NCBI RefSeq assembly: GCF_026191635.1
Contig: NZ_JAKRRW010000014.1
Location: 86,876 to 150,875, forward strand
Source of the DNA: Photobacterium obscurum
GTDB taxonomy: Bacteria > Pseudomonadota > Gammaproteobacteria > Enterobacterales > Vibrionaceae
DNA: 64,000 nucleotides
Reading direction: 5' to 3'
Shown piece by piece: positions 1-12,990 of the stretch. The notes under the pieces were generated by a model, which worked only from the letters and a program-made list of their open reading frames with translations, made no database searches and was not told where the DNA came from. Positions within the stretch are counted from its first letter, which is position 1. Each line of letters opens with the position of its first letter. The position numbers and the translations under genes are program-made.

Positions 1-185
1 CGTTATCAGTCGAGACCATGGAGCAGGCAATGATAATAGCGGCAGACACGGCACAGGCCGGCGATATGGTTTTATTGTCACCGGCATGTGCCAGCTTTGA
101 CCAGTTTCCCAACTTTATGGCGCGTGGTGATGCTTTTGTGACGCTGGCCACTGAGCTGCAATACAAAGTCTCCGGAGCAAGCTGA
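1..185 (+). CDS. murD: UDP-N-acetylmuramoylalanine--D-glutamate ligase, 3' end only
   Basis: This is the C-terminal 60 or so residues of MurD, which adds D-glutamate to UDP-MurNAc-L-Ala in the cytoplasmic stage of peptidoglycan synthesis. The frame runs open from the window edge and carries the conserved MurD C-terminal signature [12 protein letters not shown] followed by RGDAF. The stop codon TGA shares its last base with the ftsW ATG, so the two genes are translationally coupled. The rest of the gene lies outside the window. Identification is firm despite the truncation because the tail motif is characteristic of the family. Confidence 0.9.
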   Translation, partial: LSVETMEQAMIIAADTAQAGDMVLLSPACASFDQFPNFMARGDAFVTLATELQYKVSGAS

Positions 186-1393
186 TGCTGGAGCAGTTCA
201 AAGAAGGCTGTACCTCGGTCAGTGAGTGGTTAACCCGCCCGGCGGCGCCGTGTATGTATGATCGCCAGCTGGTGTGGATTGCTCTGGCGCTGATGGTAAC
301 CGGGCTGGTGATGGTGACATCGGCCTCGGTACCGGTTGCAACCCGTTTGACCGACATGCCGTTTTACTTTGCGCTGCGCCATGGCTTCTTTTTGGTTTGC
401 TCGTTGGTGATAGCAAGCTTCGTCGTACAAATTCCGTTATCTCGCTGGCGTCAGTTGAGCGTGCCGATGCTGCTGGCTTCGATGCTGTTGCTGGTGGCGG
501 TATTGGTGGTGGGGCGTTCGGTGAACGGTGCTGCACGCTGGATCCCACTGGGCATCTTTAACCTACAGCCGGCAGAAGTAGCCAAGCTATCATTGTTTAT
601 CTTTCTGGCCGGGTATCTGGTTCGTCAGTATTCCCAGGTAAGGGAAAGTTTTTTTGGTTTTCTTAAGCCATTGGTCGTCTTGTCGATTCTGGCCGCTCTG
701 CTACTGCAGCAGCCGGATCTGGGCTCGTTCGTTGTAATGTTCGTGACGACCGTCGGTATGCTGTTTATTGCCGGTGCCAAGCTGTGGCAGTTTTTGGCGA
801 TGCTGGCGATGGCGTTTCTCGGTATTGGCCTGCTGATTGTCTTTGAGCCCTACCGTCTCCGCCGGGTTACATCGTTTATGGATCCGTGGGAAGACCCTTT
901 CGGTAGTGGCTACCAGCTGACACAGTCTCTGATGGCGTTTGGCCGTGGCGACTGGCTGGGACAGGGACTTGGGAACTCAATCCAGAAGCTTGAATATTTA
1001 CCGGAAGCGCATACTGACTTTGTGTTTGCGGTGCTGGCCGAAGAGGTGGGGCTAATCGGAGTAACCGTAGTGTTGCTGCTGATTTTTTCCTTGGTATTCA
1101 AGGCATTGTTTATTGGTCGAAAATGCCTGCAGACTGGCCAATTGTTTGGCGGTTTTCTGGCATTTGGCTTTGGTTTCTGGTTTGCCTTCCAAACGCTGGT
1201 TAATGTCGGTGCGGCAGCAGGACTGGTACCGACCAAAGGCCTGACCTTGCCCCTGATTAGTTACGGTGGCTCTAGTTTATTTATCATGGCAACGGCGGTT
1301 GCCATATTGATACGGATTGATCATGAACAGCGGCTTGCTGCCAAGTATGGCCCTGCAGAAGAAGTAGATGACAACGACAATGAACAAGAATAA
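185..1393 (+). CDS. ftsW: Peptidoglycan glycosyltransferase / division protein FtsW
   Basis: FtsW is a SEDS-family membrane glycosyltransferase that polymerises septal lipid II together with the division transpeptidase. The 402-residue protein is almost entirely hydrophobic, with about ten membrane segments. It has the SEDS signatures: a central loop ending in QPAEVAKL, the [21 protein letters not shown] region, and a late [13 protein letters not shown] motif. It starts inside the murD stop codon and its 3' end overlaps murG by 26 bp, as expected for the dcw (division and cell wall) cluster. RodA is the only serious alternative; the position between murD and murG settles it as FtsW. Confidence 0.96.
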   Translation: MLEQFKEGCTSVSEWLTRPAAPCMYDRQLVWIALALMVTGLVMVTSASVPVATRLTDMPFYFALRHGFFLVCSLVIASFVVQIPLSRWRQLSVPMLLASMLLLVAVLVVGRSVNGAARWIPLGIFNLQPAEVAKLSLFIFLAGYLVRQYSQVRESFFGFLKPLVVLSILAALLLQQPDLGSFVVMFVTTVGMLFIAGAKLWQFLAMLAMAFLGIGLLIVFEPYRLRRVTSFMDPWEDPFGSGYQLTQSLMAFGRGDWLGQGLGNSIQKLEYLPEAHTDFVFAVLAEEVGLIGVTVVLLLIFSLVFKALFIGRKCLQTGQLFGGFLAFGFGFWFAFQTLVNVGAAAGLVPTKGLTLPLISYGGSSLFIMATAVAILIRIDHEQRLAAKYGPAEEVDDNDNEQE

Positions 1394-2444
1394 ACGCTTG
1401 CTGGTGATGGCCGGTGGTACCGGAGGCCATGTGTTTCCAGGCCTAGCCGTGGCCAAAAAACTGCAGCAGGAAGGCTGGGAGATTCGCTGGCTGGGGACTG
1501 CTGACCGGATGGAAGCCGAACTGGTACCGAAGCACGGTATTGAGATCGATTTTATCAAAGTGAAGGGCCTGCGCGGTCAAGGAATCGCGCGCCTGTTGGC
1601 AGCACCGTTCAAGATCGTTGGTGCGATCATGCAGGCGCGACGCTATATCAAGGCCTGGCAGCCTGATGTCGTTCTGGGTATGGGCGGCTATGTCAGCGGA
1701 CCGGGTGGTGTTGCTGCCTGGCTGTCAGGTGTACCGGTGGTATTGCATGAGCAAAATGCCGTTGCCGGCCTGACAAACCAGTGGTTATCACGTATTGCCG
1801 CAAAAGTTCTGCAGGCTTTTCCTGGCGCATTTACAGGAAAAGAAGTCGTGGGTAACCCGGTACGTCAGGATGTCACTGTACTGCCGGCACCGAATGAGCG
1901 TTTTGCCGATCGCCAGGGGCCGACCCGTGTCCTTGTGATGGGGGGCAGCCAAGGTGCCCGTATCTTGAACCAGACTATGCCGGAAGTCGCGGGTATTCTT
2001 GGTGATAAGGTGACGATCTGGCATCAGGCCGGCAAGGGCGGCCAGACAATGACCGAACAGGCTTATCAGTCAAATTGCCAAGTGAGTCATAAGGTGACGG
2101 AATTTATTGATGATGTCGCCGAAGCCTACGCCTGGGCTGATATTGTGGTATGTCGTTCGGGAGCCCTGACGGTTTCTGAACTTTCTGCGGCAGGCCTTGG
2201 CGCCATATTTATTCCGTTTATGCACAAAGATCGCCAGCAGGCATTGAATGCCGATCACCTGGTGCAGTGCGGGGCGGCAAAAATGATAGAGCAGATGGAT
2301 TTAACGGCTGCTGGCTTGGCACAAGAGTTAAACCAATTAGACCGTAATGCGCTGACAGCAATGGCTGTTGCCGCGCGAGAAGCCGCAATTGTTGATGCTG
2401 ATGCCAGAGTGGCATCAGTGATTAAATCGCTGGCAAAGAATTAA
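1368..2444 (+). CDS. murG: UDP-GlcNAc:lipid I N-acetylglucosaminyltransferase
   Basis: MurG transfers GlcNAc onto lipid I to make lipid II on the inner face of the cytoplasmic membrane. The 358-residue GT28 protein has the N-terminal glycine-rich loop [11 protein letters not shown] at about residues 15-25. It also has the second glycine-rich motif [10 protein letters not shown] and the C-terminal HKDRQQ-LNA nucleotide-sugar region. The frame opens at an ATG inside ftsW; a second in-frame ATG lies 12 bp further on. The first has a GAAGAAG stretch just upstream and is preferred. Length is normal for the family. It is co-transcribed with ftsW and murC. Confidence 0.96.
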   Translation: MTTTMNKNKRLLVMAGGTGGHVFPGLAVAKKLQQEGWEIRWLGTADRMEAELVPKHGIEIDFIKVKGLRGQGIARLLAAPFKIVGAIMQARRYIKAWQPDVVLGMGGYVSGPGGVAAWLSGVPVVLHEQNAVAGLTNQWLSRIAAKVLQAFPGAFTGKEVVGNPVRQDVTVLPAPNERFADRQGPTRVLVMGGSQGARILNQTMPEVAGILGDKVTIWHQAGKGGQTMTEQAYQSNCQVSHKVTEFIDDVAEAYAWADIVVCRSGALTVSELSAAGLGAIFIPFMHKDRQQALNADHLVQCGAAKMIEQMDLTAAGLAQELNQLDRNALTAMAVAAREAAIVDADARVASVIKSLAKN

Positions 2445-2459
2445 GTTGAGAACAGAGTG

Positions 2460-3920
2460 ATGAGTAAACTGGATAACCAGCAATTAGCAAAAATTAGAAC
2501 CATGGTGCCAGAGATGCGCCGCGTTGAGCGTATTCACTTTGTTGGGATCGGCGGTGCCGGAATGAGTGGTATTGCCGAGGTGTTAGTGAACGAAGGCTAC
2601 TGTATCAGTGGTTCAGATCTTGCCCCTAATGCTGTGACGGAACGCCTGACCGAGAAAGGTGCAGAAATTTTCTTCGGCCATGCCGCCAGTAATGTCGAGG
2701 GTGCAAGTGTCGTGGTTGTGTCTACTGCCATTGCCGCAGAGAACCCAGAATTGCTTGCCGCACGCGAAATGCGTATCCCGGTTGTTCGCCGGGCAGAAAT
2801 GCTGGCCGAACTGATGCGCTACCGTCACGGTATTGCTATTGCCGGTACGCACGGCAAAACCACGACAACGGCACTGACGACCCAGATTTATTCTGAAGCC
2901 GGCCTGGATCCAACATTCGTCAACGGTGGCCTGGTGAAGAGTGCCGGTACTAATGCCCGCCTGGGCTCAAGCCGTTATTTGATTGCCGAAGCCGATGAAA
3001 GTGATGCATCCTTCCTGCACCTGCAGCCAATGGTGTGTGTGGTCACTAACATTGAAGCCGATCATATGGAGACATATGGCGGTGATTTCGAAGTTCTGAA
3101 ACAGACTTTTATCGACTTCCTGCACAACTTGCCTTTCTACGGCCTGGCCGTGATGTGCATTGATGATCCCGTGGTTCGTGAACTGCTACCCAGAATTGGC
3201 CGCCAGGTGATCACTTACGGTTTCTCTGAAGATGCTGATGTGCGCCTTGTTGGGTATAATCAGCATGGCCAGCAGGGACATTTTACTATCCTGCGTCAGG
3301 GTAAACCTGCATTGGATATCAAGTTGAATATCCCAGGCAAGCACAATGCCCTTAACGCGACAGCAGCGGTAGCCGTGGCGACCGAAGAAGGGGTTGAAGA
3401 CGAGGCTATTATCCGTGCTCTGGCTGAATTCCAGGGAACGGGGCGCCGCTTTGATCATTTGGGCGAGTTTGAAACGGGCAACGGAACGGTAATGCTGGTG
3501 GATGATTACGGCCATCACCCGAGTGAAGTGGACGTAACTATTAAAGCGGCCCGTGCCGGATGGGATGATAAGCGCTTGGTAATGGTATTCCAGCCGCACC
3601 GTTACAGCCGTACCCGTGACTTATATGACGACTTTGCCAATGTACTGGAACAGGTTGATGTGTTGGTGATGCTGGATGTCTATGCTGCCGGGGAGACGCC
3701 GATAGCAGGGGCCGATGGCCGCTCACTTTGCCGCACAATCCGTGGACGCGGCAAGATCGATCCGATTTTTGTGCCTAACAGTGATGCATTGCCGGCTGCA
3801 TTGGCAAATATTATCCAGAATGATGATTTAGTTCTGACTCAAGGAGCCGGCGATGTTGGTAAAATTGCCCGCCAACTAGCTGAAATGGAGCTGAATGTAG
3901 TAGAAATGCGCGGAAATTAG
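2460..3920 (+). CDS. murC: UDP-N-acetylmuramate--L-alanine ligase
   Basis: MurC ligates L-alanine to UDP-MurNAc, the first step of the peptide stem. The 486-residue protein shows the N-terminal Rossmann motif [12 protein letters not shown]. The Mur-ligase ATP loop GTHGKTTTT lies near residue 130, and the C-terminal substrate region contains [10 protein letters not shown] and [13 protein letters not shown] sits directly before the ATG, but the ATG gives the usual MSKLD-type start and is chosen. The gene lies 15 bp after murG. It is followed by a 243-bp gap with no ddl gene, the arrangement usual in Vibrionaceae rather than enterobacteria. Confidence 0.96.
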   Translation: MSKLDNQQLAKIRTMVPEMRRVERIHFVGIGGAGMSGIAEVLVNEGYCISGSDLAPNAVTERLTEKGAEIFFGHAASNVEGASVVVVSTAIAAENPELLAAREMRIPVVRRAEMLAELMRYRHGIAIAGTHGKTTTTALTTQIYSEAGLDPTFVNGGLVKSAGTNARLGSSRYLIAEADESDASFLHLQPMVCVVTNIEADHMETYGGDFEVLKQTFIDFLHNLPFYGLAVMCIDDPVVRELLPRIGRQVITYGFSEDADVRLVGYNQHGQQGHFTILRQGKPALDIKLNIPGKHNALNATAAVAVATEEGVEDEAIIRALAEFQGTGRRFDHLGEFETGNGTVMLVDDYGHHPSEVDVTIKAARAGWDDKRLVMVFQPHRYSRTRDLYDDFANVLEQVDVLVMLDVYAAGETPIAGADGRSLCRTIRGRGKIDPIFVPNSDALPAALANIIQNDDLVLTQGAGDVGKIARQLAEMELNVVEMRGN

Positions 3921-4163
3921 CCTTCTTGCGATGAATGGTGATAAAATGGCTCGAATATTGCATTCTTTTTAAGCGGCAAAATATGTGTGATATTGCCATT
4001 TATCGGGCTTTGATCTCAGGATATGTAAGTAATGCTCTAACAATAGTTGGAGAGCAACGGGTTGGTCGGTATAATCGATCAACTTTGCGCATTACTCGCT
4101 GATTTTTCCAAAAGTCGGTCATTACTACCAGTTTTGCTAAGCAGGTAAGGGCAAAGAGACAAT
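3921..4163. other. murC-ftsQ intergenic gap
   Basis: This stretch of 243 bp between murC and ftsQ sits where enterobacteria carry ddlB. I find no open frame with a ribosome site and no remnant of a D-Ala-D-Ala ligase. It is AT-richer than its flanks and may carry a promoter for ftsQ-ftsA-ftsZ, but no hexamer pair is convincing. Confidence 0.5.
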
Positions 4164-4919
4164 ATGGCTGATGCAGTCTTAAAAAGATTACCCCTGCCAC
4201 CTTCAGTTACGACAGGTAACTGGGGGGGATTGGCATTTTTTCTTTTTGTTATTGGTTTTGTCGCATGGTTATTCAGTGCCGCGATAAACTGGATGACAGA
4301 CGCCAACAGATTACCGTTGTCGCAATTGGTTATTCAGGGAAAACTGGATTACCTCAGTACTAATGATGTTCGCCAGGGAATATTGCAGCTCGATCAGCTA
4401 GGAAGCTTCATGACCCAGGATGTCGATCAGATCCAACTGGCACTTGAAGCCTTGCCTTGGGTTGCCCATGCATCAGTACGTAAACAATGGCCTGACTCCA
4501 TTAAGGTCTTTCTGGTTGAACATCAGCCTGCGGCGATTTGGAACCAGCAGTTTCTGGTGAATACCGAAGGCGCGGTATTTGAAGCACCGGCGGAGCAGGT
4601 AAAAGATTTAGGTTTGGTCGAGCTAGCTGGGCCAGACGGCAATAGTCAGGAAGCCCTGACTGCGTTGCATGAAATGCAACCAAGATTACAGCTTGCGGGG
4701 TTCGAAATTGCTACGCTAGCAGTTAATGAACGTCGAGCCTGGCGAGTCTGGTTAACAAATGGAATTCGACTCGAGTTGGGTCGAGAAGCCCGAATGGAGC
4801 GACTAGAACGCTTTATCGGGTTATATCCTGAATTAGAGCAGCAAGGAAAAGCCATAGAGTACGTAGACTTGCGCTACGACACCGGGGCTGCTGTGGGTTG
4901 GAAAGTGGTTCAAGAATAA
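4164..4919 (+). CDS. ftsQ: Cell division protein FtsQ
   Basis: FtsQ is the bitopic scaffold that links early cytoplasmic divisome proteins to FtsL/FtsB and the septal synthase. The 251-residue protein has a short cytoplasmic tail and one membrane segment at about residues 21-43. A POTRA domain starts at about residue 53, followed by the beta domain ending near the C-terminal RLELGREARMERLERF stretch. AAAGAGA lies just before the ATG. It sits between murC and ftsA in the normal dcw order. Confidence 0.94.
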   Translation: MADAVLKRLPLPPSVTTGNWGGLAFFLFVIGFVAWLFSAAINWMTDANRLPLSQLVIQGKLDYLSTNDVRQGILQLDQLGSFMTQDVDQIQLALEALPWVAHASVRKQWPDSIKVFLVEHQPAAIWNQQFLVNTEGAVFEAPAEQVKDLGLVELAGPDGNSQEALTALHEMQPRLQLAGFEIATLAVNERRAWRVWLTNGIRLELGREARMERLERFIGLYPELEQQGKAIEYVDLRYDTGAAVGWKVVQE

Positions 4920-4988
4920 TACTTGCCAAGCACTCGTCTGATTTATAAGACATTGTTTGTTTGAGTATAACTATAAGAGCGTGCGCTA

Positions 4989-6245
4989 ATGACGAAGGCG
5001 GCAGATAAAAAACTCATAGTGGGCCTGGATATCGGCACTTCCAAAGTTTGTGCTTTGGTTGGAGAGGTGCTGCCTGATGGCAATGTAAATGTCATTGGTG
5101 TTGGCAGCAGCCCTTCACGGGGAATGGATAAAGGCGGAGTCAACGATCTTGAGTCCGTGGTTAAGTCGGTTCAGCGTGCCGTAGATCAGGCTGAATTAAT
5201 GGCCGACTGCCAGATTTCCTCTGTGTTTTTGTCGTTATCTGGCAAACATATACGTTGCCAAACAGAAAAAGGCATGGTGCCTATTTCTGACAAAGAGGTG
5301 ACGCAGGATGACGTTGATAATGTTATCCATACAGCGAAATCCGTAAAAATTAGCGATGAACACCGAACTTTACATGTAATTCCTCAGGAATTTGCTATTG
5401 ATTATCAAGAGGGAATTAAAAATCCCGTTGGTTTATCAGGCGTTCGCATGGAAGCTAGTGTTCATTTGATCACATGTCACAATGATATGGCACGCAATAT
5501 CGTTAAGGCGGTTGAGCGTTGCGGGCTGAAGGTCGATCACCTGATTTTTTCAGGGTTGGCGGCTAGCCATGCTGTCCTGACTGCCGACGAGCGCGAACTG
5601 GGTGTTTGCGTGGTCGATATCGGTGGCGGCACCATGGATTTAGCGGTCTGGAGTGGTGGAGCCCTGCGCCATGCCGAAGTGATCCCGTATGCCGGCAATG
5701 TTGTGACCAGTGATATTGCCTATGCCTTCGGTACTCCTCCAGGGGATGCCGAAGAAATTAAAGTTAAATATGGCTGTGCGCTGAGTGAGCTCGTGAGCAA
5801 AGATGCGAAAGTCGATGTACCAAGTGTCGGTGGTCGCCCGTCTCGCAGCCTGCAGAGCCAAACTTTGGCAGAAGTGATAGAACCCCGCTACAGTGAACTG
5901 TTGGGGCTGGTTAATCAGAAACTGCTTGAAATACAAGAACAACTGCGTGATGCGGGTGTAAAACATCATTTAGCGGCGGGCATTGTCCTCACTGGCGGTG
6001 CCGCACAAATGGAAGGATTGATTGAGTGTGCCGAGCGCGTTTTTCGCAATCAGGTACGGATCGGACAACCATTAGAGCTAAGCGGACTGACCGACTACGT
6101 TCAGGCCCCGCATTATGCGACTGCAGTAGGTTTACTGCATTACGGAAAGGACAGTCAGACATTTGACGACAGTGAACTGGAGCCGAAACGTTCGGTGTCC
6201 GGAATCTTCACTAAAATCAGTGGCTGGCTAAGAAAAGAATTTTAA
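4989..6245 (+). CDS. ftsA: Cell division protein FtsA
   Basis: FtsA is an actin-like ATPase that tethers FtsZ filaments to the membrane and recruits downstream divisome proteins. The 418-residue product opens with the phosphate-1 motif VGLDIGTSKVCALVGE. It has the phosphate-2 motif VVDIGGGTMDLAVW and the adenosine motif VLTGGAAQMEG. It ends with a short amphipathic helix (FTKISGWLRKEF) of the type that anchors FtsA in the membrane. It lies 69 bp after ftsQ and 34 bp before ftsZ. Confidence 0.97.
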   Translation: MTKAADKKLIVGLDIGTSKVCALVGEVLPDGNVNVIGVGSSPSRGMDKGGVNDLESVVKSVQRAVDQAELMADCQISSVFLSLSGKHIRCQTEKGMVPISDKEVTQDDVDNVIHTAKSVKISDEHRTLHVIPQEFAIDYQEGIKNPVGLSGVRMEASVHLITCHNDMARNIVKAVERCGLKVDHLIFSGLAASHAVLTADERELGVCVVDIGGGTMDLAVWSGGALRHAEVIPYAGNVVTSDIAYAFGTPPGDAEEIKVKYGCALSELVSKDAKVDVPSVGGRPSRSLQSQTLAEVIEPRYSELLGLVNQKLLEIQEQLRDAGVKHHLAAGIVLTGGAAQMEGLIECAERVFRNQVRIGQPLELSGLTDYVQAPHYATAVGLLHYGKDSQTFDDSELEPKRSVSGIFTKISGWLRKEF

Positions 6246-6279
6246 AACCTGATGCGAACAGGATAAACGGAGAGAACAA

Positions 6280-7476
6280 ATGTTTGAACCGATGATGGAA
6301 ATGTCTGATGAAGCGGTAATTAAGGTCATTGGCGTTGGCGGCGGCGGCGGTAATGCTGTCGATCACATGGTACGTGAATCTATTGAAGGCGTTGAGTTCA
6401 TCAGTGTTAACACCGATGCACAGGCGCTTCGTAAAAGCAGTGTAAGTACAGTGATCCAGATCGGTGGTGATATCACTAAAGGTCTGGGTGCGGGTGCGAA
6501 CCCTCAAGTGGGTCGTGACTCGGCGCTGGAAGATCGTGAAGCGATTAAATCGGAGCTGCAGGGATCGGATATGATCTTTATTGCAGCTGGCATGGGCGGC
6601 GGTACCGGTACTGGTGCGGCGCCAATCATTGCTGAAGTAGCGAAAGAGCTAGGTATTCTTACTGTGGCGGTGGTGACTAAGCCATTTAGCTTCGAAGGTA
6701 AGAAGCGTATGGCTTTTGCTGAGCAGGGCATCGAGGAGCTTTCTAAGCACGTTGACTCCCTAATCACAATTCCAAACGAGAAACTGCTGAAAGTTCTTGG
6801 CCGTGGTATTACGTTGCTGGACGCATTTGCCAAGGCAAATGATGTTCTGAAAAATGCGGTGCAGGGTATTGCCGAGCTGATCACCCGTCCGGGTATGATT
6901 AACGTCGACTTTGCCGACGTACGTACTGTGATGTCTGAAATGGGTCATGCCATGATGGGCAGCGGTGTTGCTACTGGTGACGATCGCGCTGAGGAAGCTG
7001 CTGAAATGGCTATCTCTAGCCCGCTGCTGGAAGATATCGATCTAGCGGGTGCTCGTGGTGTTCTGGTTAACATCACTGCTGGTCTGGATATGCGTCTTGA
7101 TGAGTTTGAAACTGTGGGTAACACAGTGAAAGCCTTTGCATCGGATAACGCGACAGTGGTTATCGGTACCTCTCTGGATCCAGAGATGACTGATGAGCTG
7201 CGTGTAACAGTGGTTGCAACGGGTATCGGCAAAGAAAGCAAGCCGGATATCACGCTGGTAACAACATCGAAGCCTGTTCAGGCGGTTGCTCAGGAAAAAC
7301 CGGCTGCAGCAGCTCCAGCTGTCGAAGAATCTAAACCTGCGCCGTTAACTCAGCAAGCTCCAGCTGCTGATACCAACGTACAGCAGTCAGCTTCTTCTGC
7401 TGCAGCGAAGTCCAAGCCTCAGGCTGACCACGACTACCTTGATATTCCAGCATTTTTACGTAAGCAAGCTGACTAG
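6280..7476 (+). CDS. ftsZ: Cell division GTPase FtsZ
   Basis: FtsZ is the tubulin homologue that forms the cytokinetic ring. The 398-residue protein has the tubulin signature GGGTGTG at residues 106-112. It also has the N-terminal [11 protein letters not shown] nucleotide loop and the T7 loop region [12 protein letters not shown] low-complexity linker rich in Ala, Pro, Lys and Gln follows from about residue 320. The conserved C-terminal peptide [14 protein letters not shown] binds FtsA and ZipA. The ribosome site is GGAGAG. lpxC follows after its own promoter. Confidence 0.98.
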   Translation: MFEPMMEMSDEAVIKVIGVGGGGGNAVDHMVRESIEGVEFISVNTDAQALRKSSVSTVIQIGGDITKGLGAGANPQVGRDSALEDREAIKSELQGSDMIFIAAGMGGGTGTGAAPIIAEVAKELGILTVAVVTKPFSFEGKKRMAFAEQGIEELSKHVDSLITIPNEKLLKVLGRGITLLDAFAKANDVLKNAVQGIAELITRPGMINVDFADVRTVMSEMGHAMMGSGVATGDDRAEEAAEMAISSPLLEDIDLAGARGVLVNITAGLDMRLDEFETVGNTVKAFASDNATVVIGTSLDPEMTDELRVTVVATGIGKESKPDITLVTTSKPVQAVAQEKPAAAAPAVEESKPAPLTQQAPAADTNVQQSASSAAAKSKPQADHDYLDIPAFLRKQAD

Positions 7477-7489
7477 CGAATGTAATCTA

Positions 7490-7518
7490 TTGGGTTATTA
7501 TTTAAGAAGTGGTATGAT
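7490..7518 (+). promoter_or_regulatory. Candidate sigma-70 promoter for lpxC
   Basis: TTGGGT at 7490-7495 and TATGAT at 7513-7518 are separated by 17 bp. The -10 is preceded by TGG, which makes an extended -10. It lies in the ftsZ-lpxC gap and would give a leader of about 65 nt. Inferred from sequence only. Confidence 0.6.
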
Positions 7519-7588
7519 ATCTGTCCAATTGCCTTGCGATTGCGAGGTAATGGGCCGATGTATTGGCGAATAATAGTTGAGAGAGCAG

Positions 7589-8506
7589 ATGATTAGACAA
7601 CGTACACTAAAAAGCATTGTGCAAACGACTGGGGTGGGACTTCACTCTGGCCGTAAAGTGACGCTTATTCTACGTCCTGCAGCCGCAAATACCGGTGTGA
7701 TCTATCGTCGTACGGATTTAAATCCACCTGTAGACTTTCCTGCAGATGCAGACTCTGTGCGTGATACCATGCTGTGTACCGCCCTTGTTAACGAGGCCGG
7801 TGTGCGAATCTCGACTGTTGAGCACCTAAATGCAGCTTTGGCAGGTATGGGCATCGATAACGTGATTATCGAAGTTGACGCACCGGAAATTCCGATTATG
7901 GATGGTAGTGCCAGCCCGTTTATTTACCTGCTGCAGTCTGCCGGTATTGATACCCTGAATGCACCTAAGCGTTTCTTGCGTATCAAAAAAACTGTTCGCG
8001 TTGAAGATGGTGACAAATGGGCTGAGCTACGTCCATATAACGGATTCCGCCTAGATTTCGCTATCGATTTTAATCACCCGGCGATTGAATCAGAGCAGCA
8101 GCGTTTGGTGTTGGATTTTTCCAGCCAGTCATTTGTCAAAGATATTAGCCGTGCCCGTACTTTCGGCTTTATGCGTGATATCGAGTACCTACAGTCACAG
8201 AACCTGTGTCTGGGTGGTAGCTTTGATAACGCCATTGTTCTCGATGACTACCGTATCCTGAATGATGACGGTCTGCGTTTCGACAATGAGCTTGTGACAC
8301 ACAAGGTACTGGATGCGATTGGCGACCTGTACATGTGTGGCCATAATATTATCGGCGAAATGTGTGCCTTTAAATCGGGTCACGCCCTGAACAACAAACT
8401 GCTACGTGCAGTATTGGCAGATCAGGAAGCTTATGAGTGGTCGACCTTCGAGGAAGAGCACGAAGTACCGGTTACCTTTGCCCAGCCAGGCATGGTACTC
8501 GCCTAA
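7589..8506 (+). CDS. lpxC: UDP-3-O-acyl-N-acetylglucosamine deacetylase
   Basis: LpxC is the zinc-dependent deacetylase that makes the committed step of lipid A synthesis. The chosen ATG gives a 305-residue protein, the same length as the E. coli enzyme, starting [12 protein letters not shown]; an upstream in-frame TTG at 7577 is less likely. Zinc ligands fit: His79 in VEHLNAAL, and the HKVLDAIGD motif supplying His and Asp. A late SGHALNN supplies the catalytic His. AGAGAG precedes the start. A strong terminator follows. Confidence 0.97.
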   Translation: MIRQRTLKSIVQTTGVGLHSGRKVTLILRPAAANTGVIYRRTDLNPPVDFPADADSVRDTMLCTALVNEAGVRISTVEHLNAALAGMGIDNVIIEVDAPEIPIMDGSASPFIYLLQSAGIDTLNAPKRFLRIKKTVRVEDGDKWAELRPYNGFRLDFAIDFNHPAIESEQQRLVLDFSSQSFVKDISRARTFGFMRDIEYLQSQNLCLGGSFDNAIVLDDYRILNDDGLRFDNELVTHKVLDAIGDLYMCGHNIIGEMCAFKSGHALNNKLLRAVLADQEAYEWSTFEEEHEVPVTFAQPGMVLA

Positions 8507-8521
8507 GCAAAATGCAGAATT

Positions 8522-8551
8522 AAAAAACGCCGGACTCTGTCCGGCGTTTTT
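8522..8551 (+). terminator. Rho-independent terminator after lpxC
   Basis: A perfect 13-bp stem (8523-8535 with 8539-8551) around a TCT loop, with a core of CGCCGGAC, is flanked by runs of A and T. It can act in both directions, ending lpxC on the plus strand and dciA arriving on the minus strand. Confidence 0.93.
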
Positions 8552-8620
8552 GTATCTGGCTTTTTTCGTTGTTACTGTTATAGGGGGCGGGTAATCTTCC
8601 CCTAATATGCTTTCTGTGTT

Positions 8621-9082
8621 TTACCTTTCTCGCCTTTTTGCGGCCAGGGCTGCCAGCCGTTCCAACCTGGCTTTGACTTTATCCGGCGCATCTTTGGCAG
8701 TGGTCAGTAAATACTGGGCGGCCAGGGGGGAAATCGGTTTCTGGACGATATCCGGTACTTTTTCTTTCTGCTCTCTCTCGACCGCGGCCAGTGCCGGGTT
8801 GATCTTCACTTCAATGTTTGTCAGTTGCGGCAGAAGCTTTTCTCTTAATTTTCGGGTTAGGTTATTGCGTTCGTAGTTGAGCCGCATCGACCAGGCGGCC
8901 GATGCTGTTTCGATGATTAATACACCCTGACGATAGTTACTGACCCGGCAGTGCTGCGCACATGCTAAATGCTCTTTGACCGCCTTGTTGAGCTTACTGA
9001 GTGCGATGGCACGTTGCTGGATATTTCCCAGCTTGCTGTCATCAAGTAGGCTAGCAGTTGTTTGGGGGCGATGATCGCGCAT
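8621..9082 (-). CDS. dciA: DciA-type replicative helicase loader (DUF721)
   Basis: The 153-residue protein belongs to DUF721/DciA. From established knowledge, DciA is the ancestral bacterial DnaB helicase loader, used in Vibrio and most bacteria that lack phage-derived DnaC. The N-terminal half carries the family pattern LNKAVKEHLA..HCRVSNYRQGVLIIETASAAW, a KH-like fold predicted to bind the helicase. The C-terminal part is basic and low-complexity (KVKARLERLAALAAKRRER), as expected for the disordered tail. It is transcribed away from secA, and lpxC converges on it. Calling it a helicase loader rests on family membership. Confidence 0.85.
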   Translation of the reverse strand: MRDHRPQTTASLLDDSKLGNIQQRAIALSKLNKAVKEHLACAQHCRVSNYRQGVLIIETASAAWSMRLNYERNNLTRKLREKLLPQLTNIEVKINPALAAVEREQKEKVPDIVQKPISPLAAQYLLTTAKDAPDKVKARLERLAALAAKRRER

Positions 9083-9567
9083 TACACTGTCCTAATTAGG
9101 GGCTTAGTTCTAATTTTTCGAATATGAAAAGCAAGTCACCTGCTTTTATCATAGGCGGCTTGGTTAATATGTCTTATTATACCAAGTCTGCAGGGGGCAA
9201 GTTAGTAATAGCTTGCTTTCCTGTGGCAATGGCATGAATGCCAGGCTGCCGATGGCAGCAATCGTCGGTAAGACGTCGATCCTGAGCAACATATTAGTAT
9301 TGTTTTCATATCTCCCTTGAAATTGACACCGGTTGCCACAATATCATTTACAACCATTGTTTTTCGTGTCGGCTTCTGTTGCCATACATTGTGGCGGATT
9401 CAGACGGGACAGGGATGATAATGCCTAACAGAATAATTATCTGACCTATCAGTTAGATTGGAAAGGCTCAGATAATTGTTCAGCTGGGTATACTCCCGGT
9501 ATGAAACTCAGATTAAGCGATTCAGCCATTACTGAAGCTGAAATAACAAAGAGAAAACGGCATAGCC
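9083..9567. other. dciA-secA divergent intergenic region, no secM
   Basis: These 485 bp hold the dciA promoter side and the secA leader. No SecM-like gene (signal peptide plus arrest motif) is present in any frame. A consensus -35 hexamer TTGACA lies at 9323-9328, but no good -10 follows at 16-18 bp. A 33-codon frame at 9501-9602 overlaps the secA start out of frame; it lacks a signal sequence and is probably fortuitous. Confidence 0.55.
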
Positions 9568-12294
<2,727 letters not shown>

Positions 12295-12324
12295 TTGATC
12301 CGCCGAAGGACAGTTTGATACAGT

Positions 12325-12350
12325 AAAAAGGCCGCGCAAGCGGCCTTTTG
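12325..12350 (+). terminator. Rho-independent terminator after secA
   Basis: A perfect 10-bp stem (12326-12335 with 12340-12349), AAAAGGCCGC, is closed by a GCAA tetraloop and followed by T-rich sequence. Confidence 0.93.
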
Positions 12351-12483
12351 TTTGAAAAAAATAAAAATGAGAAACCTGTGATACCAAACCCACTAACCAT
12401 ATGAATACCTAGTAATTAATTGGATTAGTGTAGCGGTAGGCTTTCTCGATACAAGCAACTCGATACGGATAGTAGGCATCAGT

Positions 12484-12882
12484 TTGGAAAAGAAACAAGT
12501 TTGGATCTCGGCGGGGATCATCCTCAATGCTCAGCAGGATAAAGTTTTTATTACCCAGCGTGCTGCCAAAGCCCATAAGGGCGGTTTTTGGGAGTTTGCC
12601 GGTGGCAAGGTTGAAAGTGGTGAAACGGCGGAGCAGGCTGTGATCCGGGAGTTAGATGAAGAAGTCGGTATTCAAGCAACAGAGCTGGAGCATTTTATTG
12701 CCCTAGAGCATGATTATCCGGAAAAAGCACTCAAGTTTGACTTCTTCCTGGTGAAAGGCTTTGAGGGCGAAGCCTACGGCAAAGAAGGGCAACCAGGCGA
12801 GTGGGTGAAACTGGGTGAGTTGGCTAACTACGAGTTCCCTGAAGCCAATGATGTGGTGCTGGAAAAGCTGATGGGGCTGTAA
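12484..12882 (+). CDS. mutT: 8-oxo-dGTP diphosphatase MutT (Nudix hydrolase)
   Basis: MutT hydrolyses 8-oxo-dGTP and so prevents A:T to C:G transversions. The 132-residue protein has a complete Nudix box, G41-x5-E47-x7-R55-E56-x-x-E59-E60-x-G62-I63. No ATG fits: the first plausible start is TTG at 12484, giving MEKKQVWISAG, which aligns with the usual MutT N-terminus. Translation from TTG with a weak ribosome site suggests low expression. It lies 190 bp after secA, as in Vibrio. Other Nudix enzymes are possible but less likely given the location. Confidence 0.9.
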   Translation: MEKKQVWISAGIILNAQQDKVFITQRAAKAHKGGFWEFAGGKVESGETAEQAVIRELDEEVGIQATELEHFIALEHDYPEKALKFDFFLVKGFEGEAYGKEGQPGEWVKLGELANYEFPEANDVVLEKLMGL

Positions 12883-12897
12883 AACAGAACCTTGAAA

Positions 12898-12986
12898 TAG
12901 ATCCTAGATCCTAGATCCTAGATCCTAGTTCCTAGAGGGGAGGGAGACGGTTTCTTCCTTGGATCCAGGAACTAGGTGCTTGTACC
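12898..12986. repeat. Heptad-repeat island A (TAGnnCC units) between mutT and yacG
   Basis: Four perfect tandem copies of the heptamer TAGATCC begin at 12898, followed in register by TAGTTCC and TAGAGGG. After a purine-rich stretch come TTGGATCC, AGGAAC, TAGGTGC and TTGTACC. Six CTAG tetramers occur. It lies between the convergent genes mutT and yacG. It belongs to a family of similar islands at 15.5, 19.4, 20.6, 28.8 and 36.1 kb. No coding potential was seen. Confidence 0.85.
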
Positions 12987-12990
12987 TTCC

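Noticed and set aside
3921..4163. Degraded ddlB between murC and ftsQ
   Set aside because: No residual similarity to a D-Ala-D-Ala ligase is visible. Absence of ddl here is normal for Vibrionaceae.
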